Part shown: one piece after another, positions 1-7,783 of the stretch
How the letters are laid out: every line of letters begins with the position of its first letter
How positions within the stretch are numbered: position 1 is the stretch's first letter
DNA from: Candidatus Opitulatrix cubana
GTDB taxonomy: Bacteria > Actinomycetota > Actinomycetes > Actinomycetales > Bifidobacteriaceae
DNA length: 9,693 nt
Direction of reading: 5' to 3'
Assembly (NCBI GenBank): GCA_031283665.1
Contig: JAITBJ010000091.1
Location: 1 to 9,693 of the forward strand
Notes under the pieces: generated by a model
What the model saw: only the letters and a program-made list of their open reading frames with translations
Told to the model about the DNA's origin: nothing
Databases searched by the model: none
Made by a program: the position numbers and the translations under genes

Positions 1-317
1 GGTGTGGTATCAAATGTCACCTCATGCCAAAAAAGAGTATCTACGCTATCAGTGTCTACAAATAAAATCTTATTTGCGGTTTTTTCTTTCTTTTCAATTT
101 CTAAATAGTGACGAGTGAAAATCTCACAATAGTTTTCGTTGGTTAGCTTCATTGTATCTCCAACAGCTTCTGTCACATCTCTACCAATTTCGCGAACGAA
201 TTGAGTTTGAAAAATGTCTGCTAGCTTTTTGCAAAGTGTGGTCTTACCAGTAGATTCTGTGCCAATAATTAGCACTTTTTTTATAGTTTTGCCACTGTTG
301 CTTTTGCTAGCATTCAT
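1..317 (-). CDS. nadR: NadR-like ribosylnicotinamide kinase (AAA_28-type ATPase), 5' part only
   Basis: The minus strand reads 105 complete codons from ATG at 317 and leaves the window without a stop, so the C-terminal part is missing. Seen: a P-loop GTESTGKT at residues 19-26; then FVREIGRDV at 40-48, which fits the conserved E-x-x-R element after the P-loop in this family; then LFVDTDSVDT at 85-94, matching the Walker-B-like IDTD..T motif of NadR kinase domains. Known of the family: the C-terminal domain of NadR phosphorylates nicotinamide riboside to NMN in cytoplasmic NAD salvage. The P-loop starts only 18 residues from the start codon and an in-frame TAA lies at 327-329, so neither the HTH nor the NMN adenylyltransferase domain of enterobacterial NadR precedes it here. 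This is therefore probably a stand-alone kinase. It is divergent from rpoB. Another small P-loop kinase specificity cannot be excluded, because the lid and substrate region lies off the window. Confidence 0.72.
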   Translation of the reverse strand, partial: MNASKSNSGKTIKKVLIIGTESTGKTTLCKKLADIFQTQFVREIGRDVTEAVGDTMKLTNENYCEIFTRHYLEIEKKEKTANKILFVDTDSVDTLFWHEVTFDTT

Positions 318-328
318 ATTACTACTTT

Positions 329-340
329 ATCATAATAGCA
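329..340 (-). promoter_or_regulatory. Candidate extended -10 promoter for the nadR-like kinase
   Basis: Read on the minus strand, positions 340-332 give TGC-TATTAT, an extended -10 (TGn plus a hexamer with 5 of 6 matches to TATAAT). An overlapping TATGAT lies at 334-329. No convincing -35 sits at the right distance. Transcription would begin around 325, leaving a leader of roughly 8 bases before the ATG at 317, so the message would be nearly leaderless, an arrangement common in actinobacteria. AT-rich DNA produces such matches by chance, so this is tentative. Confidence 0.3.
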
Positions 341-351
341 TTTCAAATTAT

Positions 352-388
352 TTGGTATATTCAATTTATTTCTGTAAACTAATAATAT
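352..388 (+). promoter_or_regulatory. Candidate sigma-70-type promoter for rpoB operon
   Basis: TTGGTA at 352-357 is separated by 17 bases from TAAACT at 375-380; the latter fits the actinobacterial TAnnnT -10 pattern and follows a TG. A second overlapping possibility is TTCAAT at 360-365, a 17-base spacer and TAATAT at 383-388. Either would give a leader of about 60-70 bases before the TTG at 455. The only upstream gene is divergent, so a promoter for rpoBC must lie in this 137-bp gap; which hexamers are used is a guess. I see no strong attenuator or other leader structure. Confidence 0.4.
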
Positions 389-442
389 AGCTCTTTTCAG
401 ATATATAGCGGTCCAAGAGAGTAGAAAAATCAAAAATTTGAC

Positions 443-449
443 GAAAGGA
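443..449 (+). promoter_or_regulatory. Ribosome binding site of rpoB, fixing a TTG start
   Basis: GAAAGGA lies 5 bases before the TTG at 455. An in-frame stop (TAG, 422-424) and the absence of any other start codon between it and 455 make TTG the only start that retains the conserved N-terminus. The next in-frame ATG is residue 57, well inside conserved sequence. Confidence 0.8.
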
Positions 450-454
450 ATCTC

Positions 455-3400
455 TTGACTGAAAAAGCCAGAACTCAAAGTGACAGAATACCCGAAAGAA
501 TATCATTTGGAAAAATCCATTCTCCTATAAATATACCCCATCTTTTAGATTTGCAAAAAAACAGTTTTGACTGGTTGGTTGGAAACGAGCGCTGGAGGGA
601 AAAAGTTAAAAAAGGTCTTATGGATGAGGCTATTAATTCAAGATGCGGTTTTGAAGAAGTGTTTAATGAGTTTTCTCCTATAAAAGATGATCAAGGAAGA
701 ATGGAACTGACTTTTTCAGATCCCACTCTTGAAGAGCCGCCTTACACTGTGCGAGAGTGTAAAGAAAAAGGTTTAACATATGCAGCTCCTTTATATGTGA
801 AAGCTGAGTTTCACGACATTAAGAAAGACATTCGCAAAAAGCAAACAGTGTTTTTCGGCGATTTTCCTCTAATGACAGAAACAGCGTCATTTATTTTTAA
901 CGGCACTGAAAGGGTAGTGCTAACTCAGATTGCTCGATCTCCAGGAGTTTATTTTGAAAAGTCTACTCAAAAAGGCAACGATAGAGAGCTTTTTTCAGTT
1001 CGCATTGTGCCAACCCGTGGTTCATGGTTAGAGTTTGAAATAGACCGTAGAGACACAGTTAGTGTCAGAATTGACAGAAAGCGCCGTCAAGGAATTATTC
1101 ATTTTTTGAAAGCAATCGGACTAACTAATGATGATATAAAAAAGTATTTTGGCGAATATCCAATAATTATAAGAGCTTTAGAGAAAAACTTTGATTTAAC
1201 TCGCGACGCTGCATTAGAGTCTGTTTATCAAAATGCAAGACCTGGTGAGCCATCAAACCCTGAAGCAGGGCAGATGCTATTAGAGAATATGTTTTTTGAT
1301 GATAAGCGCTACACTTTGAGCAAAATCGGTAGATATAAACTGAATAAAAAATTAGGTGTGGAAGAGCCTGTTGAAAAAACTGTTTTATCTAGCGATGATA
1401 TTTTATCAGTGGTTCAGTATTTATGCGCTATGCATTCTGGAAAAGAGGAGTTTCAGGCTTCGTATACCAAAGACTGCAAAAAAGTTAGAATCACCACAGA
1501 TGATATAGACCATTTTGGAAATAGAAGAGTAAGACGCTGCGCAGAGCTTATACAAAATCAGATTAGAATAGCTCTTACTCGCATTGAAAGAGTGGTTCAT
1601 GAGAGAATGGATACTCAAGATATTGAAAATATCACTCCACAATCTTTGATAAATGCACGACCTATTGTCACTCAGCTAAAAGACTTTTTTGGAACGAGTC
1701 AATTGAGTCAGTTTATGGATCAAAATAATCCACTTGCAGCTATCACTCACCGAAGACGCCTTTCCGCATTAGGACCTGGCGGCCTCTCAAGAGAAAGAGC
1801 TTCTTTAGAGGTTAGAGATGTGCATCCATCACATTATGGAAGAATGTGCCCTATTGAGTCTCCTGAGGGTCAAAATATCGGACTTGTAGGTTCATTAGCA
1901 TCTTATGCAAAAGTAAACTCTTTTGGATTTATACAGACTCCTTATAGAAAAGTTAAAAACGGAAAAGTAACAGATGAAGTAGCGTATTTGACTGCTGATG
2001 AGGAAGCAAATTATGTTATAGCACAGGCTAATCAGGAATTAGATAAAAACGGAAAGTTTTTAGGTCAAACTGTTTTGGTTAGAGATAAAAATGGTGAGGC
2101 TGATGATGTGGACCCATCTTTAGTTGACTATATGGATGTTTCACCTCAGCAAATGGTGTCTGTGGGCACATCGCTTATTCCTTTCTTAGAGCATGATGAT
2201 GCAAATCGCGCACTTATGGGTGCTAATATGCAGCGTCAAGCAGTGCCGCTTATCAAAACAGAAGCACCATTTGTGGGCACAGGTATAGAATCTCGTGCTG
2301 CTATAGATGCTGGAGATGTGCTTATTGCTACAAAACCAGGTGTGGTAGAAAAATCTAGCGCTGATGAAGTGGTTGTGAAAAACACTGATAAATCTACTAC
2401 AGTTTATAAAACTAATAAGTTTCAAAGAGCTAATCAGACTACATGTATAAATCATAATGTGGTAGTAGAAGTTGGGGATAAAGTTCAAGCTGGTGATATT
2501 TTAGCTGATGGACCTGCATCAAAAGATGGAGAGCTTTCCCTTGGCAGAAATTTGCTAGTAGCTTTTATGAGTTGGGAGGGCTACAATTTTGAGGATGCTA
2601 TTATTTTGTCAAATAGAGTGGTTCAAGATGACACACTCACATCTATACATATTGAAGAATATGATGTGGATGCACGAAACACTAAATTAGGCGAAGAGGA
2701 AATAACACGAGATTTGCCTGATGCTTCTGAATCACAATTAGCTAATTTGGATGAAAACGGAATAGTTAGAATTGGTGCTGAAGTGGAGCCAGGTGATATA
2801 TTAGTTGGTAAAATAAGCCCTAAAGGTGAAACAGATTTGACTCCTGAAGAAAGACTTTTGCGTGCTATTTTTGGCGAAAAGCAAAAAGAGGTTCGCGATA
2901 CATCGCTAAAAGTGCCGCATGGTGAAGCGGGCACTGTAATAGGTGTTAGAGAGCTTACCAGAGAAGCAGGAGATGATTTGCCTGCAGATATAAATCATTC
3001 TGTAAGAGTTTATATTGCTAATAAGAGAAAAATCACACCAGGTGATAAACTTTCAGGCAGACACGGTAATAAAGGTGTAATCTCAAAGATTTTAGCTCAA
3101 GAAGATATGCCATTTTTGCCAGACGGCACACCTGTTGATGTGATTTTGAATCCGCTTGGCGTGCCAGGTAGAATGAATTTAGGCCAAGTGCTAGAGGTTC
3201 ATTTAGGATGGATTGCTAAAAACGGCTGGGATTTAAAACTTGATAAGGCTAAAGACGCTTCTTGGAAAAAAGATGTGCCTGAAGTGGCTTTTGCAGCTAA
3301 AGCTGGTACAAAGGTTTCTACACCTGTTTTTGACGGTGTAAACTCTGATGTTATTAAAGGCCTTTTAGGGTGCACAATTCCAAATAGAGATGATGAGCGT

Positions 3401-3943
3401 TTAGTAGAGCAAACTGGAAAGGCTACATTATTTGACGGCAGAACAGGGGAGCCTTTCCCCGAGAAAATATCTGTTGGATATATGTATGTTTTGAAGCTCC
3501 ATCATTTAGTAGATGATAAAATTCACGCGCGATCTATAGGACCTTATTCTATGATCACTCAGCAGCCGCTTGGAGGTAAAGCTCAATTTGGCGGTCAAAG
3601 ATTTGGAGAAATGGAAGTATGGGCGCTAGAAGCTTATGGAGCTTCAAATGTGCTTCATGAAATGATGACTTCTAAATCAGATGATGTGGACGGAAGATTG
3701 AGAACCTATGAGGCTATAGTAAAAGGAGATAATATACCTCCTGCTGGCATTCCAGAATCGTTTAGAGTTTTGAATAAAGAAATGCAGTCTTTATCTCTAA
3801 ATGTGGAAGTGCTTGATAAGGAAAATAATAAAATAGATTTGACAAATATGCAAGAAGATATTAATGTGATGCCTAATGAGGAAACTGCTGATATAGATTT
3901 AGGTGTAGAACCATCAGAGCAAATAACACTAAAGGAGATTTAA
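455..3943 (+). CDS. rpoB: DNA-directed RNA polymerase subunit beta
   Basis: Beta subunit of RNA polymerase, which forms one half of the active-site cleft with beta'. Its 1162 residues fit actinobacterial RpoB, without the large inserts of proteobacterial RpoB. Landmarks: the actinobacterial N-terminal SFDWLVG block near residue 40; rifampicin cluster I at 413-444 (D422, H432 and S437 equal E. coli D516, H526, S531); cluster II at 469-478; GYNFEDAI at 709-716 with E713/D714 near the catalytic centre; GDKLSGRHGNKG at 863-874 with the nucleotide-contacting lysines K865 and K873; and the C-terminal GGQRFGEMEVWALEAYGA at 1046-1063, which docks to beta'. The last 30 or so residues are acidic and not conserved. 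Translation starts at TTG, as I recall for the annotated M. tuberculosis rpoB. It is first in an apparent operon, and the rpoC ribosome binding site lies within its last codons. Identity is certain; the rifampicin-pocket differences are discussed as a finding. Confidence 0.99.
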   Translation: MTEKARTQSDRIPERISFGKIHSPINIPHLLDLQKNSFDWLVGNERWREKVKKGLMDEAINSRCGFEEVFNEFSPIKDDQGRMELTFSDPTLEEPPYTVRECKEKGLTYAAPLYVKAEFHDIKKDIRKKQTVFFGDFPLMTETASFIFNGTERVVLTQIARSPGVYFEKSTQKGNDRELFSVRIVPTRGSWLEFEIDRRDTVSVRIDRKRRQGIIHFLKAIGLTNDDIKKYFGEYPIIIRALEKNFDLTRDAALESVYQNARPGEPSNPEAGQMLLENMFFDDKRYTLSKIGRYKLNKKLGVEEPVEKTVLSSDDILSVVQYLCAMHSGKEEFQASYTKDCKKVRITTDDIDHFGNRRVRRCAELIQNQIRIALTRIERVVHERMDTQDIENITPQSLINARPIVTQLKDFFGTSQLSQFMDQNNPLAAITHRRRLSALGPGGLSRERASLEVRDVHPSHYGRMCPIESPEGQNIGLVGSLASYAKVNSFGFIQTPYRKVKNGKVTDEVAYLTADEEANYVIAQANQELDKNGKFLGQTVLVRDKNGEADDVDPSLVDYMDVSPQQMVSVGTSLIPFLEHDDANRALMGANMQRQAVPLIKTEAPFVGTGIESRAAIDAGDVLIATKPGVVEKSSADEVVVKNTDKSTTVYKTNKFQRANQTTCINHNVVVEVGDKVQAGDILADGPASKDGELSLGRNLLVAFMSWEGYNFEDAIILSNRVVQDDTLTSIHIEEYDVDARNTKLGEEEITRDLPDASESQLANLDENGIVRIGAEVEPGDILVGKISPKGETDLTPEERLLRAIFGEKQKEVRDTSLKVPHGEAGTVIGVRELTREAGDDLPADINHSVRVYIANKRKITPGDKLSGRHGNKGVISKILAQEDMPFLPDGTPVDVILNPLGVPGRMNLGQVLEVHLGWIAKNGWDLKLDKAKDASWKKDVPEVAFAAKAGTKVSTPVFDGVNSDVIKGLLGCTIPNRDDERLVEQTGKATLFDGRTGEPFPEKISVGYMYVLKLHHLVDDKIHARSIGPYSMITQQPLGGKAQFGGQRFGEMEVWALEAYGASNVLHEMMTSKSDDVDGRLRTYEAIVKGDNIPPAGIPESFRVLNKEMQSLSLNVEVLDKENNKIDLTNMQEDINVMPNEETADIDLGVEPSEQITLKEI
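3931..3937 (+). promoter_or_regulatory. Ribosome binding site of rpoC inside the rpoB 3' end
   Basis: AAAGGAG is encoded by the last codons of rpoB and lies 9 bases before the rpoC ATG at 3947. It is the strongest Shine-Dalgarno match that is properly spaced in the window. The 3-base gap between rpoB stop and rpoC start implies tight co-translation of the two large subunits. Confidence 0.85.
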
Positions 3944-3946
3944 ATA

Positions 3947-6900
3947 ATGGTTGCTGTAACAGATTTTAAAACAGTTAGGGTTTCTCTGGCTAATATAGAT
4001 AATATATATAATTGGTCTCACGGAGAGGTAAAAAAAGCAGAGACTATAAATTATAGAACTTTGAAACCAGAACATGATGGATTATTTTGTGAAAAAATCT
4101 TTGGTCCTACTCATGATTGGGAATGCTCTTGTGGAAAATATAAAAGAGTTAGATTCAAAGGTATAGTTTGCGAACGCTGCGGAGTAGAAGTCACTAGTGC
4201 AAAAGTTCGTCGTGAAAGAATGGGGCATATTCAATTAGCTTCCCCTGTAACTCATATTTGGTATTTTAAAGGAGTTCCATCACGATTAGGCTATATGCTT
4301 GATTTATCTGTTAAAGATATTGAAAAAGTAATTTATTTTCAAAGTTACCTAGTTGTAGATGTGAAAAAGGATCTTATCAAAAAAGATTTGCCGCTTTTGC
4401 GTAAAGAGCTAAATCAAGAAATTAAAATGATAGGTTCTGAAAAAGATAAAACTATAGCTGAAAAGACTAAACAGATGCAAGATGAAATTGCTAATTTCAA
4501 GAAAAAAGGTGTTAAGGGTAATGAACTTACTAAAATGAAAGCATCTTACAAAAGAGAAATTGACCGAATTGGTAGAAGAAGTGAAGAAAGCGTTGAAAAA
4601 TTGCAAACTATTTGGGATGTTTTTCAAAAATTAAATGTTCATACTATTTTAGATGATGAGGCAATTCGTGAGGGATTAGAAGATAGATATGATGAGTATT
4701 TTACAGCAGATATAGGTGCATCCGCTATTAAAAAATGTTTAGAGAATCTTGATTTGAAGCAAATAGTAGCTGATATTCAAAAAGAGATTTCAGAAGATAA
4801 TACTTCAAAAAATCAGAAACTCTCAAAAAGACTAAAAATGGTTAATGCATTTATAGAGTCTAAAAATGATCCAAGCTCTATGGTTTTAGAGGCTGTGCCT
4901 GTGCTTCCTCCAGATTTGAGACCTATGGTCCAGCTAGACGGCGGAAGATTTGCAACATCAGATCTAAATGATTTATATCGTAGAGTAATTAACAGAAATA
5001 ACCGTTTGAAAAAAATGATAGGGCTTAATGCTCCACGAATTATTATAAATAATGAAAAGCGTATGCTTCAAGAAGCTGTAGATGCATTATTTGATAATGG
5101 AAGAAGAGGGCATCCTGTAACAAGTCCATCAGGCAGACCGCTAAAATCTATATCAGATATGCTTAAGGGCAAAAAGGGCCGCTTTAGACAAAATCTTCTC
5201 GGAAAAAGAGTTGATTATTCAGGAAGAAGCGTGATAGTTGTAGGTCCGACTCTAAAAATGCATCAGTGCGGACTTCCAAAAGATATGGCTTTAGAGCTGT
5301 TTAGACCATTTGTAGAGCAAAGATTAATAGCTTTGCAGCATGCATCAAATCAGCGTCAAGCTCGTAATATGATTGACAGAGTTTATCCTGTAGTTTGGGA
5401 TGTTTTAGAAGAAGTGATAAAGCAGCATCCAGTGCTTTTGAATCGCGCGCCTACTCTTCATAGATTAGGTATTCAAGCTTTTGAACCGCAGTTAGTTGAG
5501 GGTAAGGCTATAGCGCTGCATCCGCTAGCATGCACAGCATTTAATGCAGATTTTGATGGTGATCAGATGGCTGTTCATTTGCCACTTTCTGTAGAAGCTC
5601 AAGCAGAAGCTAGAGTTTTAATGTTAGGTGCTAATAACATTTTGAAGCCTGCGGATGGAAACCCTGTTACAGTTCCAACTCAGGATATGATTATAGGCCT
5701 TTTCCATATAACAGCTGAAAAAGCAAAAGCTGCTGGACAGGGAAGAGCATTTTCATCAGTTGAGGAAGCACAAATGGCATATGATCTGCGTCAGTTAGAT
5801 ATAAATGCTAAATGCTTTATAAAAATGGATGATTTTTATCCAAATGAAAATGAAAAAATGCCAGATGGTTTCAAGCCTGGTGATAACGCTGTAATAGAAA
5901 CCACTTTCGGTAGAACTATTTTTAATGAATGCTTACCTGTTGATTTTCCTTATATAAATAAGCAGGTGGAAAAAGGGCTATTAGGTGATATAGTTAATAA
6001 ACTGTCTGCTAATTATTCAACAGTCCAAGTAAATGCGTCTCTAGATGCTTTGAAAGATACTGGCTTCAAATGGGCTTCAAAATCAGGAGTGACTATTTCA
6101 TTTAGCGATGTGGCTGCTCCAGAAGATAAAAATAAAATCCTAGTAGGTTATGAAAAGCAGGCTTTAAAAATCCATTCACAGTATGATAATGGACTTATAA
6201 CCGACGAAGAAAGAAGAGAAGAGCTAATAGATTTATGGACTCAAGCTACTGAAGAAGTTGCAAAATCTATGATTGAAAACTTCCCTGAATATAACACTGT
6301 AAATCAAATGGTGACATCAGGTGCTAGAGGAAACTGGATGCAAATCCGCCAGATTGCTGGTATGAGAGGGTTAGTGTCAAATCCGAAAGGTGAAATTATT
6401 CCTCGTCCTATAAAGTCTAATTATGATGAGGGTTTGTCTGTGTTAGAGTACTTTATTGCTTCACACGGTGCTAGAAAAGGATTAGCTGACACAGCATTGA
6501 GAACTGCTGATTCAGGTTATTTGACTAGAAGATTAGTAGATGTGTCCCAAGATGTGATTATTTTAGAAAGCGATTGCAAAACTAAAAGATTTTTGACTAT
6601 GCCTTTGGTTGAAAAAGATGGTATACAACCTCATTTAGATACATCGCTATATGCTAGAACGCTATCAGAAGAAGTAAAAGATAAAAAAGGTAATGTGATT
6701 GCGAAAGCAAATCAAGATATTTCATACAACCTTATAGATCTATTTTTGAAAGAGGGGATTGAAGAGGTTAAAGCGCGTTCACTTTTGACTTGCCAATCAG
6801 GAAGAGGCGCATGTGCAGCATGCTACGGTAGATCAATGGCTACTGGAAAAAGAGTAGATGTGGGCGAATCTGTGGGCATTGTAGCAGCTCAGTCTATTGG

Positions 6901-7780
6901 CGAACCTGGTACACAGCTTACTATGAGAACATTCCACACAGGTGGAGCTGCAGGCTCATCAGGTGATATCACGCAAGGTCTTCCTCGTGTTACAGAGCTT
7001 TTTGAGGCTAGAACTCCAAAAGGTGAAGCTCCTATTAGCGAGTTTGACGGAAAAGTTAATATAGAAGATTCTTCAATTGGTTATGTTATAACTATTACTC
7101 CTACAGATAAAAATCTTGAAAAACAAGAAAGAATAGTTTCAAAAAGAAATAAATTACTTGTGAAATCAGGAGATAAAATTGAAGCAGGCAAAAAGCTTTG
7201 TGAGGGTCCTATAGATCCTAAAAAGATTTTGAGAGTTTTAGGACCAAGACAAGCGCAAGTGTTCTTACTTGAGCAGGTTCAAGAGGTTTATCGTTCACAG
7301 GGTGTGTCTATTAATGATAAACATATTGAGGTGATAGTTCGTCAAATGCTAAAATATGTGTCTATTCTCACATCCGGTGATACAAATCTAATACCTGGAG
7401 AGTTAGTTGATAGAGCAGAGTTTGAAACTATTAATAAAAATGCTGTTAAGCAGGGTAAAAATCCTGCTACAGGGCGTCCTGAATTAATGGGTATTACTAA
7501 AGCGTCATTAGCAACTAAATCATGGCTTTCAGCTGCATCTTTCCAAGAGACCACTCGTGTTTTGACTTCTGCTGCTATAGAGAGTAAAGATGATATGTTA
7601 GAGGGCTTGAAAGAAAATGTGATAATTGGTAATCTTATACCAGCAGGCACAGGGCTTCCTGTATACCATAATTCTAAAGCAGAAATTCGCGAGGAGTTAA
7701 GAACTCTAAAATATCCTAGTCTTTCTCAAAATAGCGATTTTGAAGAAGATTATGCATTTATTGCTGCTGCAGAAGAGTAA
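3947..7780 (+). CDS. rpoC: DNA-directed RNA polymerase subunit beta'
   Basis: Catalytic beta' subunit, 1277 residues, somewhat shorter than the roughly 1300-residue actinobacterial norm. The N-terminal zinc ribbon is C60, C62, C75, C78. Residues about 140-228 form a highly charged, Lys/Glu-rich helical segment corresponding to the actinobacterial clamp insert. NADFDGDQ at 533-540 binds the catalytic magnesium through D535, D537 and D539. The bridge helix lies about 829-863 (GLSVLEYFIASHGARKGLAD and following). The second zinc site is C877, C949, C956, C959. The trigger loop holds QLTMRTFHTGG with M993, R994 and H997. The C-terminal GITKASLATKSWLSAASFQE block and the LKENVIIGNLIPAGTG motif that contacts omega are intact. 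The large proteobacterial trigger-loop insert is absent. The stop codon shares its final A with the ATG of glyQS. No frameshift or missing catalytic residue is seen. Confidence 0.99.
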   Translation: MVAVTDFKTVRVSLANIDNIYNWSHGEVKKAETINYRTLKPEHDGLFCEKIFGPTHDWECSCGKYKRVRFKGIVCERCGVEVTSAKVRRERMGHIQLASPVTHIWYFKGVPSRLGYMLDLSVKDIEKVIYFQSYLVVDVKKDLIKKDLPLLRKELNQEIKMIGSEKDKTIAEKTKQMQDEIANFKKKGVKGNELTKMKASYKREIDRIGRRSEESVEKLQTIWDVFQKLNVHTILDDEAIREGLEDRYDEYFTADIGASAIKKCLENLDLKQIVADIQKEISEDNTSKNQKLSKRLKMVNAFIESKNDPSSMVLEAVPVLPPDLRPMVQLDGGRFATSDLNDLYRRVINRNNRLKKMIGLNAPRIIINNEKRMLQEAVDALFDNGRRGHPVTSPSGRPLKSISDMLKGKKGRFRQNLLGKRVDYSGRSVIVVGPTLKMHQCGLPKDMALELFRPFVEQRLIALQHASNQRQARNMIDRVYPVVWDVLEEVIKQHPVLLNRAPTLHRLGIQAFEPQLVEGKAIALHPLACTAFNADFDGDQMAVHLPLSVEAQAEARVLMLGANNILKPADGNPVTVPTQDMIIGLFHITAEKAKAAGQGRAFSSVEEAQMAYDLRQLDINAKCFIKMDDFYPNENEKMPDGFKPGDNAVIETTFGRTIFNECLPVDFPYINKQVEKGLLGDIVNKLSANYSTVQVNASLDALKDTGFKWASKSGVTISFSDVAAPEDKNKILVGYEKQALKIHSQYDNGLITDEERREELIDLWTQATEEVAKSMIENFPEYNTVNQMVTSGARGNWMQIRQIAGMRGLVSNPKGEIIPRPIKSNYDEGLSVLEYFIASHGARKGLADTALRTADSGYLTRRLVDVSQDVIILESDCKTKRFLTMPLVEKDGIQPHLDTSLYARTLSEEVKDKKGNVIAKANQDISYNLIDLFLKEGIEEVKARSLLTCQSGRGACAACYGRSMATGKRVDVGESVGIVAAQSIGEPGTQLTMRTFHTGGAAGSSGDITQGLPRVTELFEARTPKGEAPISEFDGKVNIEDSSIGYVITITPTDKNLEKQERIVSKRNKLLVKSGDKIEAGKKLCEGPIDPKKILRVLGPRQAQVFLLEQVQEVYRSQGVSINDKHIEVIVRQMLKYVSILTSGDTNLIPGELVDRAEFETINKNAVKQGKNPATGRPELMGITKASLATKSWLSAASFQETTRVLTSAAIESKDDMLEGLKENVIIGNLIPAGTGLPVYHNSKAEIREELRTLKYPSLSQNSDFEEDYAFIAAAEE

Positions 7781-7783
7781 TGT
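7777..7783 (+). other. TAATG stop/start overlap coupling rpoC to glyQS
   Basis: The rpoC TAA (7778-7780) and the glyQS ATG (7780-7782) overlap by one base. Only a weak purine run (AGAAGAG, about 7771-7777) lies just before it, too close for a good ribosome binding site. Termination-reinitiation by ribosomes finishing rpoC is therefore the likely way glyQS is translated. There is no space for a T-box leader, promoter or terminator. Confidence 0.8.

Noticed and set aside
391..419. CTCTT...AAGAG possible hairpin in the rpoB leader
   Set aside because: Five pairs closing a 19-base loop, with no extension of the stem and no U-run, do not support a terminator or attenuator.
430..441. TCAAA-AA-TTTGA inverted repeat just before the rpoB ribosome binding site
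   Set aside because: A 5-bp AT-rich stem with a 2-base loop is too weak to be a convincing operator or hairpin and is expected by chance at this base composition.
2186..2934. Minus-strand open frames of about 100 codons inside rpoB
   Set aside because: They lie antisense to well-conserved rpoB codons, are rich in Cys, Ser, Phe and His as expected of reverse frames in AT-rich genes, and show no recognisable motif or ribosome binding site.
4409..4627. Minus-strand 72-codon frame with hydrophobic, Phe-rich sequence opposite the beta' insert
   Set aside because: The Phe/Ser run is simply the complement of the Lys/Glu-rich coding of rpoC; it is not evidence for a membrane protein.
7342..7650. 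Minus-strand frame of about 100 codons opposite the rpoC 3' end
   Set aside because: It is antisense to the conserved C-terminal RpoC block, and no family is recognised.
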